Assembly (NCBI RefSeq): GCF_017894385.1 | Contig: NZ_CP059560.1 | Span: 3,224,001 to 3,288,000 of the forward strand | Length of the DNA: 64,000 nucleotides | Source of the DNA: Aromatoleum petrolei | GTDB taxonomy: Bacteria > Pseudomonadota > Gammaproteobacteria > Burkholderiales > Rhodocyclaceae | Reading direction: 5' to 3' | Shown: positions 36,745 through 46,774 of the stretch, in pieces | Numbering within the stretch: the first letter of the stretch is position 1 | Layout: every line of letters starts with the position of its first letter | Position numbers and translations under genes: made by a program | Notes under the pieces: model-generated | Told to the model about the DNA's origin: nothing | What the model saw: only the letters and a program-made list of their open reading frames with translations | Databases searched by the model: none

Positions 36745-37251
36745 ATGCGCCGCACGACAAATAATCGCGAAGCAAACAGCCCTGACGCCGAAGCGCGGGG
36801 CTATGCCGTGGCGGAGGGTTCCTGTCCCTCGCCCATTCGTACCGCTGCGATCCTGCTGGCCCGTTATCAGGTCAAGAGCCTGCGACGCCTGTTCGAGGAG
36901 TTCGAGCGCGACATCCTGCTGCCGCTGCTGCTCGGCGAAATTGCCCTGCACAACATCGGTGCGCTCGAGAACAGCGGCGAGGCCAATGTGAGCATCGATG
37001 GCGACCGGTTTGCCGCGGTCATGCGCCCGTGCAATGCCTACTCGATCGCCGCCGCCACGGGGCTGCCGCGCGAGACGGTGAGGCGCAAGATCGTGCGTCT
37101 GGTGGAGCTCGGCTGGATCACCCGTCGCGGCAACGGCCACCTGTTCCTCACCCCGCGGGCGATCGAGCATTTTGGCGGATTGCTGGGTTCGCGCGATCTG
37201 CCCGAACTGCTCGATACCGCGGATCGCATCCGCAAGCGCATGCAGGACTGA
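36745..37251 (+). CDS. Winged-helix transcription regulator (unknown family)
   Basis: 168 residues from ATG 36745. The N-terminus is polar; a helical part (LRRLFEEFERDILLPLLLGEIALHNI) follows, and the last 70 residues form a winged helix with SIAAATGLPRETVRRKIVRLVELGWI, like the MarR or Crp recognition helix. No ligand domain is recognised. It sits after xerC with a 195-bp gap holding no gene. Target unknown. Confidence 0.75.
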   Translation: MRRTTNNREANSPDAEARGYAVAEGSCPSPIRTAAILLARYQVKSLRRLFEEFERDILLPLLLGEIALHNIGALENSGEANVSIDGDRFAAVMRPCNAYSIAAATGLPRETVRRKIVRLVELGWITRRGNGHLFLTPRAIEHFGGLLGSRDLPELLDTADRIRKRMQD

Positions 37252-37345
37252 GCCGGTTCGCGGTGCGGCGAGGACGATCGTCCGCTGGCGAGCGGCGGCG
37301 CATGCCTATACACTCACGCGCCTGATTCCTTCCGCCGTCTGCGCC

Positions 37346-38536
37346 ATGTCCAAGCTCGTTCTCAATCCCGGCAAGGAGCGTTCGCTCCTGCGCCGCCACC
37401 CGTGGGTGTTCGCGGGCTCCGTGGCTCGCCTCGAAGGGCGCGCGCGGCCTGGCGATACGGTGGAGGTCGTCGCGGACGACGGTCGCGCGCTGGGTCGCGC
37501 CGCGTGGTCGCCAGAGTCGCAGATCCGCGCACGCATGTGGACCTTCACGCCCGACACCTCGATCGACCACGCCTTCTTCAAGCGCCGCGTCGCGGAGTCC
37601 GTGGCGCGCCGCGCGACCCATCCCTTGCTCGCGAACGAGAGCGGCGTGCGTCTGATCCACGGCGAGTCGGACGGCCTGCCGGGGGTGATCGCGGATCGCT
37701 TCGGCGAAGTGGTCGTCGTGCAGCTGACCAGCGCTGGTGCGGAGAAATGGCGTGACGCGATCGTCGCCGGACTGGTGCAGGCTACCGGGTGCAAGGCGGT
37801 GTATGAGCGTTCCGATTCCGACGTGCGCAAGCTCGAAGGGCTGGGGCCGAAGACGGGCTGTGTGTACGGCGAGTTGCCGCCGGAGGCGCTGACCATTGTC
37901 GAGAATGGCGTGCGCATGGAAGTCGATGTCGTGGCCGGGCACAAGACCGGCTTCTACCTCGACCAGCGCGACAACCGCCATCTCACCGGACTGCTCGCCG
38001 CCGGCCGGAGCGTGCTCAACTGTTTCTGCTACACCGGTGGCTTTTCGCTGCAGGCGCTTGCGGGCGGGGCGAGCTCGGTGCTGTCGATCGATTCGTCCGG
38101 CCCGGCGCTGGAAGTCGCGCGCCGCAATGTCGCGCTCAATCCGCCACTCGACGCGACGCGCGCCGAGTGGCTGGAAGCCGACGTGTTCGAGGCGCTGCGC
38201 GCGCTCAAGGCAGAGCGGCGAACTTTCGACCTCATCGTGCTGGACCCGCCGAAGTTCGCGCCGTCCGCAGCGCACGCCGATCGTGCCGCGCGTGCGTACA
38301 AGGACATCAATCTGTTCGGTTTTCGCCTGCTCAACCCGGGCGGCATCCTGATGACCTACTCGTGCTCGGGCGGCATCGGTTTGGAGCTCTTCCAGAAGAT
38401 CGTCGCCGGGGCGGCGAGCGATGCCGGCGTCGACGCGCGCATCCTGCACCGGCTGTCGGCCGCGGCGGATCATCCGATCGGGCTCGCGGTGCCGGAAGGA
38501 GAGTACCTGAAGGGGCTGGCCGTTCAGGTCGGCTGA
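37346..38536 (+). CDS. rlmI: 23S rRNA (cytosine) methyltransferase RlmI-like
   Basis: 396 residues from ATG 37346. N-terminal PUA domain, then a Rossmann methyltransferase with VLNCFCYTGGFSLQALAGG (SAM site) and IVLDPPKFAPSA (catalytic loop), and a C-terminal block YSCSGG. RlmI methylates C1962 of 23S rRNA in E. coli. Family is clear; the exact base is by homology. Confidence 0.9.
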   Translation: MSKLVLNPGKERSLLRRHPWVFAGSVARLEGRARPGDTVEVVADDGRALGRAAWSPESQIRARMWTFTPDTSIDHAFFKRRVAESVARRATHPLLANESGVRLIHGESDGLPGVIADRFGEVVVVQLTSAGAEKWRDAIVAGLVQATGCKAVYERSDSDVRKLEGLGPKTGCVYGELPPEALTIVENGVRMEVDVVAGHKTGFYLDQRDNRHLTGLLAAGRSVLNCFCYTGGFSLQALAGGASSVLSIDSSGPALEVARRNVALNPPLDATRAEWLEADVFEALRALKAERRTFDLIVLDPPKFAPSAAHADRAARAYKDINLFGFRLLNPGGILMTYSCSGGIGLELFQKIVAGAASDAGVDARILHRLSAAADHPIGLAVPEGEYLKGLAVQVG

Positions 38537-38558
38537 GACGGACGGCGAATCGTCGTCG

Positions 38559-38912
38559 CTACAGCGGATCGGTGGCGCTGCCCGGTGCGCGCCAGTCCGG
38601 GTTCGGTCCGCGTTCGCCGAGGCTGAAGGCCGCGCTGACGAGGCCCAGCGCAACCAGGATCAGCAGGAAGTAGCGGACCTGCCAGCCACGCGTCGGCGTC
38701 CCGCGAACGCCGCGGGCGGCGCGCGCGATCACCATGGCGCCGAGTGCTGCGATCGTCAGCAGGCCGGCCCCCAGCAGTTGAGCCGACAGGCCGCCGAGGA
38801 AAACGCCTTGCGACGGGTCGAACTGATCGGGCCAGAAGAAGTCCGGTCCCCGCAGCAGCCAGGCACCGCCGAGCAGGCACAGCGCCATCGTGAAGGCAAT
38901 GAAAGTGCGCAT
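38559..38912 (-). CDS. Small membrane protein of unknown function
   Basis: 117 residues with three hydrophobic segments (about 3-20, 38-65, 80-98) and a polar tail. It begins 9 bp after the ruvB stop and is probably the last gene of the maf-rng-ruvAB run. No family is recognised. Confidence 0.7.
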   Translation of the reverse strand: MRTFIAFTMALCLLGGAWLLRGPDFFWPDQFDPSQGVFLGGLSAQLLGAGLLTIAALGAMVIARAARGVRGTPTRGWQVRYFLLILVALGLVSAAFSLGERGPNPDWRAPGSATDPL

Positions 38913-38921
38913 CGCGCGGGC

Positions 38922-39968
38922 TCAGGCGCCGAACAGGTCGCCGTCGCGCGACGGGCGTGCGAGCCCGAAGTGTTCCCAGATGGCAGCGGTGGCGATGCGC
39001 CCGCGCGGGGTGCGTTGCAGGTAGCCTTGCTGGATCAGGTAGGGTTCGAGTACGTCCTCGATGGTGTCGCTCGACTCGCCGATCGCAGCAGCGAGGTTGT
39101 CGAGGCCGACCGGTCCGCCGGCGAACTTCTCCAGCATCGCACCCAATAGTTTGCGGTCCATCAGGTCAAGACCCAGGTGGTCGACGTCGAGCATGCGCAG
39201 CGCCGCATCGGCGACGGCGGCGGTGATGTCGCCGCCGGCCTTTACCTGCGCGTAGTCGCGCACGCGGCGCAGCAGGCGGTTGGCGATGCGCGGGGTGCCG
39301 CGCGAGCGGCGCGCGATCTCGAAGGCGCCGGCGTCGTCGATGGTGACATCGAGTAGGTGCGCCGAGCGGCTGACGATGAAGGCGAGCTCCTCGGGGGTAT
39401 AGAACTCCAGGCGCGCGACGATGCCGAAGCGGTCGCGCAGCGGGTTCGTCAGCATGCCCGCACGGGTTGTCGCGCCGACCAGCGTGAAGGGCGGCAGGTC
39501 GAGCTTGACCGAGCGCGCCGCGGGGCCTTCGCCGATCATGATGTCGATCTGGAAGTCTTCCAGCGCGGGGTACAGGATTTCCTCGACGACCGGCGACAGG
39601 CGGTGGATCTCGTCGATGAAGAGCACGTCGTGCGGTTCGAGGTTGGTCAGCAGCGCGGCGAGGTCGCCCGCGCGCTCGAGCACCGGGCCGGAGGTCGAAC
39701 GCAGATTCACGCCCATCTCGGCGGCGACGATGTGCGCGAGCGTGGTCTTGCCCAGTCCCGGCGGGCCGAACAGCAGCACGTGGTCGAGGGCGTCGCCGCG
39801 CTGGCGCGCCGCGGCGATGAAGATCTCGAGCTGCTCGCGGATCTTCGCCTGGCCGACATACTCGGTCAGGCGTTTCGGGCGCAACGCGCGCTCGACGACG
39901 TCTTCCTGACGGTTGGCGGTCTGCGCGGAGATGATGCGCGGGGCGTGCAGCTTGTCGGTTTCGATCAT
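38922..39968 (-). CDS. ruvB: Holliday junction DNA helicase RuvB
   Basis: 348 residues. Walker [14 protein letters not shown], Walker [13 protein letters not shown], sensor GATTRAGML and a C-terminal winged helix with [10 protein letters not shown]. It is the motor that drives branch migration with RuvA, encoded 32 bp upstream. ruvC is not in the window. Confidence 0.98.
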   Translation of the reverse strand: MIETDKLHAPRIISAQTANRQEDVVERALRPKRLTEYVGQAKIREQLEIFIAAARQRGDALDHVLLFGPPGLGKTTLAHIVAAEMGVNLRSTSGPVLERAGDLAALLTNLEPHDVLFIDEIHRLSPVVEEILYPALEDFQIDIMIGEGPAARSVKLDLPPFTLVGATTRAGMLTNPLRDRFGIVARLEFYTPEELAFIVSRSAHLLDVTIDDAGAFEIARRSRGTPRIANRLLRRVRDYAQVKAGGDITAAVADAALRMLDVDHLGLDLMDRKLLGAMLEKFAGGPVGLDNLAAAIGESSDTIEDVLEPYLIQQGYLQRTPRGRIATAAIWEHFGLARPSRDGDLFGA

Positions 39969-40000
39969 GACGGAAGTTTAGCGCAGCGCGAGCCGGCGTT

Positions 40001-40600
40001 TCAGGCCTTCGACAGGCTCTTTAGCGCGAGGCGGATACCGTCGGACACGCCGCTGTCCTCGGGCACGGCCTTCATTGCGCCGAGCGCTTCCTTCTCGTTG
40101 TACCCGAGCGCGAGCAGCGCATTGAGGATGTCGCTGCGGCTGTCGGCGGGCAGCGCCGCCGCTCCGGCCGGAACGGTTGCGCCCAGTGTCGGCAGCGCCT
40201 TGCCGAGCTTGTCTCGCAGCTCCAGCAGCAGGCGCTCGGCGGTCTTCTTGCCGATGCCGGGGATCTTCACCAGGCGCCCCGCCTCCTGCAGCGCCACCGC
40301 TTGGGCGAGATCCGTCACCGACAGGCCCGACAGCACCGCGAGCGCGGTGCGCGCGCCGATGCCCGAGACCTTCAACAGCTGGCGGAAGGCGGCGCGCTCG
40401 TCGGCGCAGGCGAAGCCGTAGAGGAAGTGGCCGTCCTCGCGCACCGCGAGATGGGTGAACAGCGTTACCGGCTGCCCGGTCGCGGGCAGGCCGTAGAAGG
40501 TGCTCATCGGCACGTCGATCTCGTAGCCGACGCCATGCACATCGACGACGATCTGGGGCGGATTCTTTTCGAGCAGGATGCCGGCGATGCGTCCGATCAT
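40001..40600 (-). CDS. ruvA: Holliday junction DNA helicase subunit RuvA
   Basis: 199 residues from ATG 40600 ([12 protein letters not shown]). OB-fold domain, two helix-hairpin-helix motifs ([18 protein letters not shown] and [16 protein letters not shown]), and a C-terminal UBA-like domain that contacts RuvB. It starts 22 bp after the prenyltransferase stop. Confidence 0.97.
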   Translation of the reverse strand: MIGRIAGILLEKNPPQIVVDVHGVGYEIDVPMSTFYGLPATGQPVTLFTHLAVREDGHFLYGFACADERAAFRQLLKVSGIGARTALAVLSGLSVTDLAQAVALQEAGRLVKIPGIGKKTAERLLLELRDKLGKALPTLGATVPAGAAALPADSRSDILNALLALGYNEKEALGAMKAVPEDSGVSDGIRLALKSLSKA

Positions 40601-40622
40601 GAATTCAGGTCCGGGGTTTGGG

Positions 40623-41585
40623 TCAGGTGTGACGCGCGAAGGCAAGTGTCGCGGCGAGCGCGAGGCCGTGCAGGTTTGCCGCCGCGATCGTCAGCTTGAT
40701 CGCCGGGCGAAGTTCCGCCGGTTCGCTCGCGTGCTCGCGCAGCTGCCGTGCCGCGTTGAATGACAGCACCAGCGTCAGCGCCGCGGCGGCGCACGCCTGG
40801 GGAAGGTTGTAGCGTCCGACCTGCAGCACGAGCCAGCCGTAGGCCGCGATCGCGATCGCAAAATAGCCCCACTTTGCGGTGTCGGCGCCGAGGCGCACGA
40901 CCAGCGTACGCTTGCCGGCGGCCTCGTCGCCCGCACGGTCGGGGAATTGGTTGATGAACAGCAGGTTCGCGACCAGCAGCGCGAACGAAAGGCCGGCGGT
41001 GACGGGCGTCCACGCAAACGTGCCGCGCTGTACGAAATCCGTGCCGACGACGACCAACAGCCATGCGCCGGCGATCGCAAATTCGCCCAGCCCGCGGCTC
41101 GCGAGCTTGAGCGGCGGCGCCGAGTACGCCCAGCCGAGGACGAGTCCCGTGAACCCGATCGCAAGCAGGCCGCCCCCCGAACCGTACGCGAGCCACAGCC
41201 CGGCCGGCACGACCAGTCCGAGCAGTGCGTAGGCGAAGCGTGCGGTTCGGGCCGTCGTCAGCACGCCGTTCTGGATGAAGCGGCTGCCGCCGGTGAATGG
41301 GTAGAGGCGGTCGGGGTTCGCGTCGTCGGCGCCGCTCAGGGCGTCGTGGTAGTCGTTGAGCACGTTGGCGCCGGCATGTGCGAGCAGCGCGAACAGCACC
41401 GTCGCCACCCCACGCAGCGCATCGAGCGCGACGCCGTCCGCCCGCGCTGCGGCCAGGCCGATCAGGCAGCCGACCAGGGTCACGCTGAGGAAGGCGGGGC
41501 GCGTTGCGGCGAGGTAACGCAGCGGCGCATTGCCGAAACGCTGCGTCGTCGGCTCCCTGCCTCGGGGTGTCGCGGGGAGCGTCAC
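40623..41585 (-). CDS. UbiA-family prenyltransferase, MenA-like
   Basis: About 320 residues. GTG at 41585 overlaps the rng TGA by four bases (GTGA), a usual coupled start; there is no other good start. [15 protein letters not shown] and [13 protein letters not shown] are the two Asp-rich motifs that bind prenyl diphosphate, in a nine-helix protein. The [12 protein letters not shown] pattern fits 1,4-dihydroxy-2-naphthoate prenyltransferase. Whether this cell makes menaquinone cannot be told, so the acceptor is uncertain. Confidence 0.85.
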   Translation of the reverse strand: MTLPATPRGREPTTQRFGNAPLRYLAATRPAFLSVTLVGCLIGLAAARADGVALDALRGVATVLFALLAHAGANVLNDYHDALSGADDANPDRLYPFTGGSRFIQNGVLTTARTARFAYALLGLVVPAGLWLAYGSGGGLLAIGFTGLVLGWAYSAPPLKLASRGLGEFAIAGAWLLVVVGTDFVQRGTFAWTPVTAGLSFALLVANLLFINQFPDRAGDEAAGKRTLVVRLGADTAKWGYFAIAIAAYGWLVLQVGRYNLPQACAAAALTLVLSFNAARQLREHASEPAELRPAIKLTIAAANLHGLALAATLAFARHT

Positions 41586-43036
41586 AGCAGCACGATGTCG
41601 AACTGTTCCTGCGAGTAGCTCGCTTCCGGGTGCAGGGAGATCTTCTTGCCGATGAAGTCCGACAGCATCGCGAGCGATTGCGACTCCTCGTCGAGGAAGA
41701 GGTCGATCACGTTGGGGGCGGCGAGCACGCGGAATTCGCGCGCGTTGAACTGGCGCGCCTCGCGCAGCAGTTCGCGCAGAATCTCGTAGCACACCGTGCG
41801 CGCGGTCTTCACCTCGCCGCGGCCGCCGCAGGTCGGGCAGGGTTCGCACAGCAAGTGGGCGAGCGATTCGCGCGTGCGCTTTCTCGTCATCTCGACCAGT
41901 CCCAGCGCGGTGAAGCCGTTCACCGTCATTTTGGTGTGGTCGCGCGCGAGCGCCTTGCGGAACTCGTCGAGCACCATGTCGCGGTGCTCGGGGTTTTCCA
42001 TGTCGATGAAGTCGATGATGATGATGCCGCCGAGGTTGCGCAGGCGCAGCTGGCGCGCGATCGTCTGAGCGGCCTCGAGATTGGTTTTGAAGATCGTGTC
42101 GTCGAAGTTGCGCGCGCCGACGAAGCCGCCGGTGTTCACGTCCACGGTGGTCATCGCCTCGGTCTGGTCGATGATCAGGTAGCCGCCGGATTTCAGGTTC
42201 ACGCGCCGCGCGAGCGCCTTCTGGATCTCTTCCTCGACGCTGTGCAGGTCGAAGAGCGGGCGCTCGCCGCCGTAGTGTTCGAGCAGGGGCAGGACCTTGG
42301 GACTGTATTCGGAGGCGAAGGCGGTGAGCTTCTGGAAGTTTTCGCGCGAGTCGACGAGGATGCGCGTCGTGTCGTCATTGACCAGATCGCGCAGCACGCG
42401 CTGGCCGAGACTGAGGTCTTCGTAGAGCACCTCAGGCGGGAAGCGCCCGGTCGCGCTGTTGCGGATCTCGCCCCACAGTTTGCGCAGGTAGGCGATGTCG
42501 GCGGCGAGCTCTTCATCGGACGCGGATTCCGCCATCGTGCGCACGATGAAGCCGCCTGTCTCGTCCGCGGGCACGAGACGGGTGAGGCGTTCGCGCAGGG
42601 CCTCGCGCTCGGCCTCGTCCTCGATGCGCTGGGAAATGCCGATGTGCTTTTCCTGCGGTAGGTAGACGAGCAACCGTCCGGCGATGCTGATCTGTGTCGA
42701 CAGCCGCGCGCCCTTCGTGCCGATGGGATCCTTCAGCACCTGCACGGTGAGATTCTGGCCTTCGACGAGGATGCGCTCGATCGGCTTGCCGGTGTCGCCG
42801 TTGTGGCGGTCGCTCCAGATGTCGGCGACGTGCAGGAAGGCGGTGCGCTCGAGACCGATGTCGATGAAGGCCGACTGCATGCCCGGCAGCACGCGCACCA
42901 CCTTGCCGAGGTAGATGTTGCCGACGATGCCGCGGCTGGCGGTGCGTTCGACGTGCAGCTCCTGCACCACACCCTGTTCGACGATCGCTACGCGCGTCTC
43001 CTGCGGCGTGAAGTTGATGAGGAATTCGATACTCAT
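41582..43036 (-). CDS. rng: Ribonuclease G
   Basis: 484 residues from ATG 43036 (MSIEFLINFTPQETRVA). S1 RNA-binding domain near residues 38-120, the RNase E/G catalytic core with VDVNTGGFVG and IIIDFIDM carrying the metal-binding Asp, and CPTCGGRGE, the zinc link. It matures the 5' end of 16S rRNA. Size is typical of RNase G and lacks the long scaffold of RNase E. Confidence 0.96.
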   Translation of the reverse strand: MSIEFLINFTPQETRVAIVEQGVVQELHVERTASRGIVGNIYLGKVVRVLPGMQSAFIDIGLERTAFLHVADIWSDRHNGDTGKPIERILVEGQNLTVQVLKDPIGTKGARLSTQISIAGRLLVYLPQEKHIGISQRIEDEAEREALRERLTRLVPADETGGFIVRTMAESASDEELAADIAYLRKLWGEIRNSATGRFPPEVLYEDLSLGQRVLRDLVNDDTTRILVDSRENFQKLTAFASEYSPKVLPLLEHYGGERPLFDLHSVEEEIQKALARRVNLKSGGYLIIDQTEAMTTVDVNTGGFVGARNFDDTIFKTNLEAAQTIARQLRLRNLGGIIIIDFIDMENPEHRDMVLDEFRKALARDHTKMTVNGFTALGLVEMTRKRTRESLAHLLCEPCPTCGGRGEVKTARTVCYEILRELLREARQFNAREFRVLAAPNVIDLFLDEESQSLAMLSDFIGKKISLHPEASYSQEQFDIVLL

Positions 43037-43142
43037 GAAATTGCTGCCAATGGGAAATGCGCAAGCGCAGACGTGAGGCACCGATTGCGCATTGCCCATC
43101 GAGGGCGCCGACCGGCGGATAGCGGGCGGGAACGTGCCGAGC

Positions 43143-43763
43143 TTACAGGGGATAGCCGAAGGCGTCGAGGAGCTGCGCCGTCTCGAACAGCGGCAGCCCC
43201 ATGATCCCGGTGTAACTGCCGCGGATTTCCTCGATGAAGATCGCCGCGCGCCCCTGGATGCCGTAGGCTCCGGCCTTGTCCATCGGCTCGCCGGTCGCGA
43301 CGTAGTGGCGGATCTCGGCGTCGGTGAGGGCGCGAAAGCGGACTTCGCTGATGTTGATGCAGCTGCGCGTGCGCACGCCGTCGCTGATCGCCACTGCGGT
43401 CAGCACGCGGTGCGTGCGCCCCGACAGGCGGCGCAGGATTGTCGCGGCGTCGCTGGCGTCGGTCGGTTTGCCGATGATCTGACCGTCGAGTTCCAGCGTC
43501 GTGTCCGCCGATAGCACCGGGTGCTGCGGCAGCGTGCGCCACTGCAGGCGCCGACATCCGGCCTCGGCCTTGGTGAGCGCGACACGCTCGACGTAGCGTT
43601 CGACGTCCTCGTCCGGCAGCGGTGTCTCGTCGACGTCGGCGTCGGCACCGCGCTCCGCGCCCCGGAATACGAGCAGGTCGAAATGCACGCCGATCTGGCG
43701 CAGGAGCTCGCGGCGGCGCGGGCTGCGCGAGGCGAGGTAGATGCGGGCTTGGAGGTTGCTCAT
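43143..43763 (-). CDS. maf: Maf-family nucleoside triphosphate pyrophosphatase
   Basis: 206 residues from ATG 43763. ASRSPRRRELLRQIG at the N-terminus, SADTTLELDG, and GAYGIQGRA near the end are the Maf signature. The family removes modified or canonical dTTP/UTP. Precedes rng as in many betaproteobacteria (rlmH-maf-rng); here a cupredoxin operon on the other strand lies between rlmH and maf. Confidence 0.94.
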   Translation of the reverse strand: MSNLQARIYLASRSPRRRELLRQIGVHFDLLVFRGAERGADADVDETPLPDEDVERYVERVALTKAEAGCRRLQWRTLPQHPVLSADTTLELDGQIIGKPTDASDAATILRRLSGRTHRVLTAVAISDGVRTRSCINISEVRFRALTDAEIRHYVATGEPMDKAGAYGIQGRAAIFIEEIRGSYTGIMGLPLFETAQLLDAFGYPL

Positions 43764-43999
43764 GAGGTCGAGTGCGGGATGCCGGCGGCTGTTGGGGCGG
43801 ATTCTACCCTCTTGGCTGCGTCGCGACCCGGAGCGTGTGCGGGGCGCCCCATCGTCGTTGTCATTGCATTTAATTGATACAATTCCCCGGTCATCAAATG
43901 CCTGCCCGCCTGCGCACCACGTCGTCAAGCAGGCCAATCCGACATCGTCACTTTCGGCCGACGCCGCGGCGTCGCCGGTCTACCCTGGAGCAAGTCCGT

Positions 44000-44464
44000 A
44001 TGCGCACGTCCCTCATTTCTCTTTTCGCCGGGGCGATCCTTGCCGCGCCCTTCACCGCCGGCGCTGCCGAGCCGGTCGCCGATGCCGCCGCGATCGTGAA
44101 GGCTGCCAACTGGGACGCGATGGAGACGATCACGGTCGAGCTCACCGAGCATAGCTTCACCCCGCAGGATCTCAAGCTCAAGGCCGGCCAGCCCTACCGT
44201 CTGGTGATCAAGAACGCGGGGCAGAAAGACCACTATTACACCGCGGCGGAATTCTTCAAGTCGGTTGCGTGGCGCAAGGTGCAGACGCCCAAGCCGAATG
44301 GCGGCGAGATCAAGGCGCCGTATTTCACGGCCGTCGAGGCCTACAAGAACGGCGGGACGGTCGAGTTGTTCTTCGTCACCGTGAACAAGGGCGAGTTCGA
44401 GGTCGTGTGCACGATCGACGACCACAAGGATCAGGGCATGCACGGCTCGATTGTCGTCGAGTAA
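44000..44464 (+). CDS. Periplasmic cupredoxin (first of two)
   Basis: 154 residues, Sec signal peptide to about residue 23 (AGAAEP). Copper ligands of a type-1 site can be placed: His in QKDHYY, Cys in VVCTIDDHKDQGM with His and Met each five further on. A 30-residue insert (FFKSVAWRKVQTPKPNGGE...) lies between. First of three + strand genes inside an otherwise minus-strand housekeeping run. It may pass electrons to or from the haem protein that follows. Confidence 0.85.
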   Translation: MRTSLISLFAGAILAAPFTAGAAEPVADAAAIVKAANWDAMETITVELTEHSFTPQDLKLKAGQPYRLVIKNAGQKDHYYTAAEFFKSVAWRKVQTPKPNGGEIKAPYFTAVEAYKNGGTVELFFVTVNKGEFEVVCTIDDHKDQGMHGSIVVE

Positions 44465-44493
44465 GTTCTTTCTCCCAAAACGCCGAGCCGCCC

Positions 44494-45387
44494 ATGAAGT
44501 TTCTTGTTCCGCTCCTTTCGTTGCTGCCCTTGGTGGTGCACGCGCAGGCCCCGACGCCGCAGGTGATTCCGGTGGCCAACCTCGCCGCGGCCCCGAAGCC
44601 CGATGGCGACCTGAGCGAATGGGGCGGCAGCGGATGGGTCAAGGTGCCCGTGAAGCCGGCGTTGGAGCGCGAGGAGCGGGCGAAATACGGGCTTGACCCG
44701 GCCGGCGAGCGCAACACGGCGGGCCGCCTCACGGTGGAACTGAAGGCGGGCGTCGCGGCGGGGCGGTTCTACCTCGCCGTGCGTTACCCGGACGATGCCG
44801 CCGACACCGTGCACAAGGAATGGAGCTGGCGCGGCGACAAGTACCAGCGCGAGAACCAGCTCGAGGACATGTTCGCGGTGCGTTTCCATCTTGCCGGCGA
44901 CTTCGACCGGACCATGTTGTCGACCAAGGACTACAAGGTCGACGTCTGGCTGTGGTCGGCGGCGCGGACCAATCCGTCCGGCATCGCCGAGGACATGATG
45001 CATCACGTCACGACGAAGATGCAGGATTCGGCCGCGGAGTATCAGGTCAAGGACGGTCCGGTGATCTACATCTCCAAGCGTCGCGACGAAGGCGCCGCGT
45101 CCTACGAGATGCTGCCGCGCCCGAAGGAGAACAAGGGGGATCGACTGCCCTCGTTCGCCGCCACGAACGCCGCGGGTAGCGCCGCAGACGTCGCTGCCAA
45201 GGGGGTGTGGAAGGCCGGGTACTGGAATCTCGAATTCGCCCGCGCCCTCGATCCTGGTCACGCGGATGACGCCACGTTCAAGGCTGGAACGCGGATCTCT
45301 GCGCAGATCGCCGTGTTCAACAAGGCCAATGCCGAGCACAAGAGCGTATCGGAGCCGCTGGTGTTCGATTTCGGTGCAGTGAAATGA
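44494..45387 (+). CDS. Ethylbenzene-dehydrogenase-type haem-binding periplasmic protein
   Basis: 297 residues, signal peptide to about residue 18 (VVHAQ). The rest matches the EB_dh/DmsC-gamma-like haem b fold (beta-sandwich; AGRFYLAVRYPDDAAD, EDMFAVRF, WLWSAARTNPSG, GYWNLEFARALDPG). This domain serves as gamma subunit of ethylbenzene dehydrogenase and similar enzymes, holding a haem b with Met/Lys ligands. No molybdenum catalytic subunit is near. It is between two cupredoxins, so an electron carrier role is inferred. Confidence 0.82.
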   Translation: MKFLVPLLSLLPLVVHAQAPTPQVIPVANLAAAPKPDGDLSEWGGSGWVKVPVKPALEREERAKYGLDPAGERNTAGRLTVELKAGVAAGRFYLAVRYPDDAADTVHKEWSWRGDKYQRENQLEDMFAVRFHLAGDFDRTMLSTKDYKVDVWLWSAARTNPSGIAEDMMHHVTTKMQDSAAEYQVKDGPVIYISKRRDEGAASYEMLPRPKENKGDRLPSFAATNAAGSAADVAAKGVWKAGYWNLEFARALDPGHADDATFKAGTRISAQIAVFNKANAEHKSVSEPLVFDFGAVK

Positions 45388-45869
45388 GCACGGGGAAGAA
45401 CCTGGTCGGCGTCCTGCGGGGGGCGCTGCTCGCATTTCTGCTGGCGTGCACAGCTGGAGCCGCGGCGGCCGAGGACGAGCCGGTGGTGCGCATGCATCCG
45501 GCGCTCGCCGGCATCGACTGGACCGAAGTGGCCGTCGTCGAGGTCGCGCTCAAGGATCACAGCTACGAGCCCGACGAGATCCGCCTGAAGGTCGGCCAGC
45601 CGTACAAGCTGGTGCTGCGCAACGTGGGCGCGGTGGCGCACGACATGGTCGGCGGCTCGCTCTTCGACGAGAAGGTGATTGCACTGCGCATGGTGAATTC
45701 CAGCGTCGGGCGGGTGATCGCCGATTACGTGAATTCGGTGTACGTGCGCTCGCGCAACGACATCGAACTCTGGCTCGTGCCGCTCAAGCCGGGCGAGTAT
45801 TCCTTCTTCTGCAGCCTGCCGGGGCATCGCGAGGACGGCATGGAAGGCGTCGTCCGCATCGTTCCCTGA
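45384..45869 (+). CDS. Periplasmic cupredoxin (second of two)
   Basis: 161 residues, start overlaps the preceding stop (ATGA at 45384). Signal peptide through about AAAAED. Type-1 copper ligands His in AVAHDM and CSLPGHREDGM (Cys, His, Met at fives), and the same layout as the first cupredoxin. The two are paralogues flanking the haem protein, which suggests a small electron chain. Confidence 0.87.
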   Translation: MSTGKNLVGVLRGALLAFLLACTAGAAAAEDEPVVRMHPALAGIDWTEVAVVEVALKDHSYEPDEIRLKVGQPYKLVLRNVGAVAHDMVGGSLFDEKVIALRMVNSSVGRVIADYVNSVYVRSRNDIELWLVPLKPGEYSFFCSLPGHREDGMEGVVRIVP

Positions 45870-45882
45870 GCCCGCGGACCGC

Positions 45883-46353
45883 TCACTCCCGGTGATAGGG
45901 GTGGTTCTTCAGCACCGTCCAGGCGCGGTACAGGGCCTCGGCGAGCAGCGGGCGTACCAGCGCATGCGGCAGCGTGAGGCTCGACAGGCGGATGCGCTCG
46001 TGCGCACTTGCCTTCAGCGCCGGCGACAGGCCGTCGGGGCCGCCGACGATCAGTGCGACGTCCGCTGCTTCTGCCTGCCACGCCTCCAGCTTGCCGGCGA
46101 GCGCGATGGTGGTGAGATCGCTGCCGCGCTCGTCGAGGATCACGCGGCGGCAACGCGGTGGCAGCGCCGCTTCGATGCGCGCGGCTTCGGCCGCCATCAT
46201 CGCGTCGACGGTCTTGCCCGTCGTGCGCGGTTCGGCCTTCACCTCGATGAGTTGCAGCGGCAGCTCGCGCGGCATGCGGCGCGCGAACTCGTCGAAACCG
46301 GATTCGACCCACGCGGGCATGCGCGTGCCGACGGCGACGATCAGTAGTTTCAT
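45883..46353 (-). CDS. rlmH: 23S rRNA pseudouridine methyltransferase RlmH
   Basis: 156 residues from ATG 46353 ([15 protein letters not shown]). SPOUT fold with [10 protein letters not shown] and C-terminal [15 protein letters not shown]. It methylates N3 of pseudouridine 1915. Follows rsfS, both acting on the 50S subunit. Its end is 13 bp from the converging cupredoxin gene. Confidence 0.96.
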   Translation of the reverse strand: MKLLIVAVGTRMPAWVESGFDEFARRMPRELPLQLIEVKAEPRTTGKTVDAMMAAEAARIEAALPPRCRRVILDERGSDLTTIALAGKLEAWQAEAADVALIVGGPDGLSPALKASAHERIRLSSLTLPHALVRPLLAEALYRAWTVLKNHPYHRE

Positions 46354-46405
46354 CGGTGAGCGTGCAGGCGCTGCGGCCGGCCCGAAGCCGCCCGCAGGGG
46401 GCGTG

Positions 46406-46774
46406 TCACTGCGCCGCGACGCCCGTGGCCGTGTGGCCGCGCCTCGGGGTCGAGGGGGCGGCCCACAGTTCTTCGAGGTTGTAGTAGCTGCGGATCGCCG
46501 GCTGCATGATGTGCACGACGATGTCGCCGAGATCGACGAGCACCCACTCCCCGGTTTCCTCGCCTTCCACGCTGGCCACCCGGGCGCCGGCTTCACGGAC
46601 CTTTTCCTGCACGTTGCGCGCCAGTGCACGCGTCTGGCGGTTGGAGTCGCCGGTGGCGATGACGATGCGGTCGAACAGCGAGGTCAGGCGGGTGGTGTCG
46701 ATGACTTCGATGTCCTTGGCCTTGATGTCTTCGAGGGCGGCGACGACGGTTTTTTCGAGTGTGCGGGTGTCCAT
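46406..46774 (-). CDS. rsfS: Ribosome silencing factor RsfS
   Basis: 122 residues from ATG 46774. [22 protein letters not shown] and [16 protein letters not shown] are the RsfS (Iojap) core; the last 15 residues ([13 protein letters not shown]) are a polar tail. It blocks subunit joining by binding uL14. Start overlaps nadD's stop by one base. Confidence 0.95.
   Translation of the reverse strand: MDTRTLEKTVVAALEDIKAKDIEVIDTTRLTSLFDRIVIATGDSNRQTRALARNVQEKVREAGARVASVEGEETGEWVLVDLGDIVVHIMQPAIRSYYNLEELWAAPSTPRRGHTATGVAAQ

Noticed and set aside
39357..40421. 354-codon + strand frame
   Set aside because: Antisense to ruvB and ruvA.
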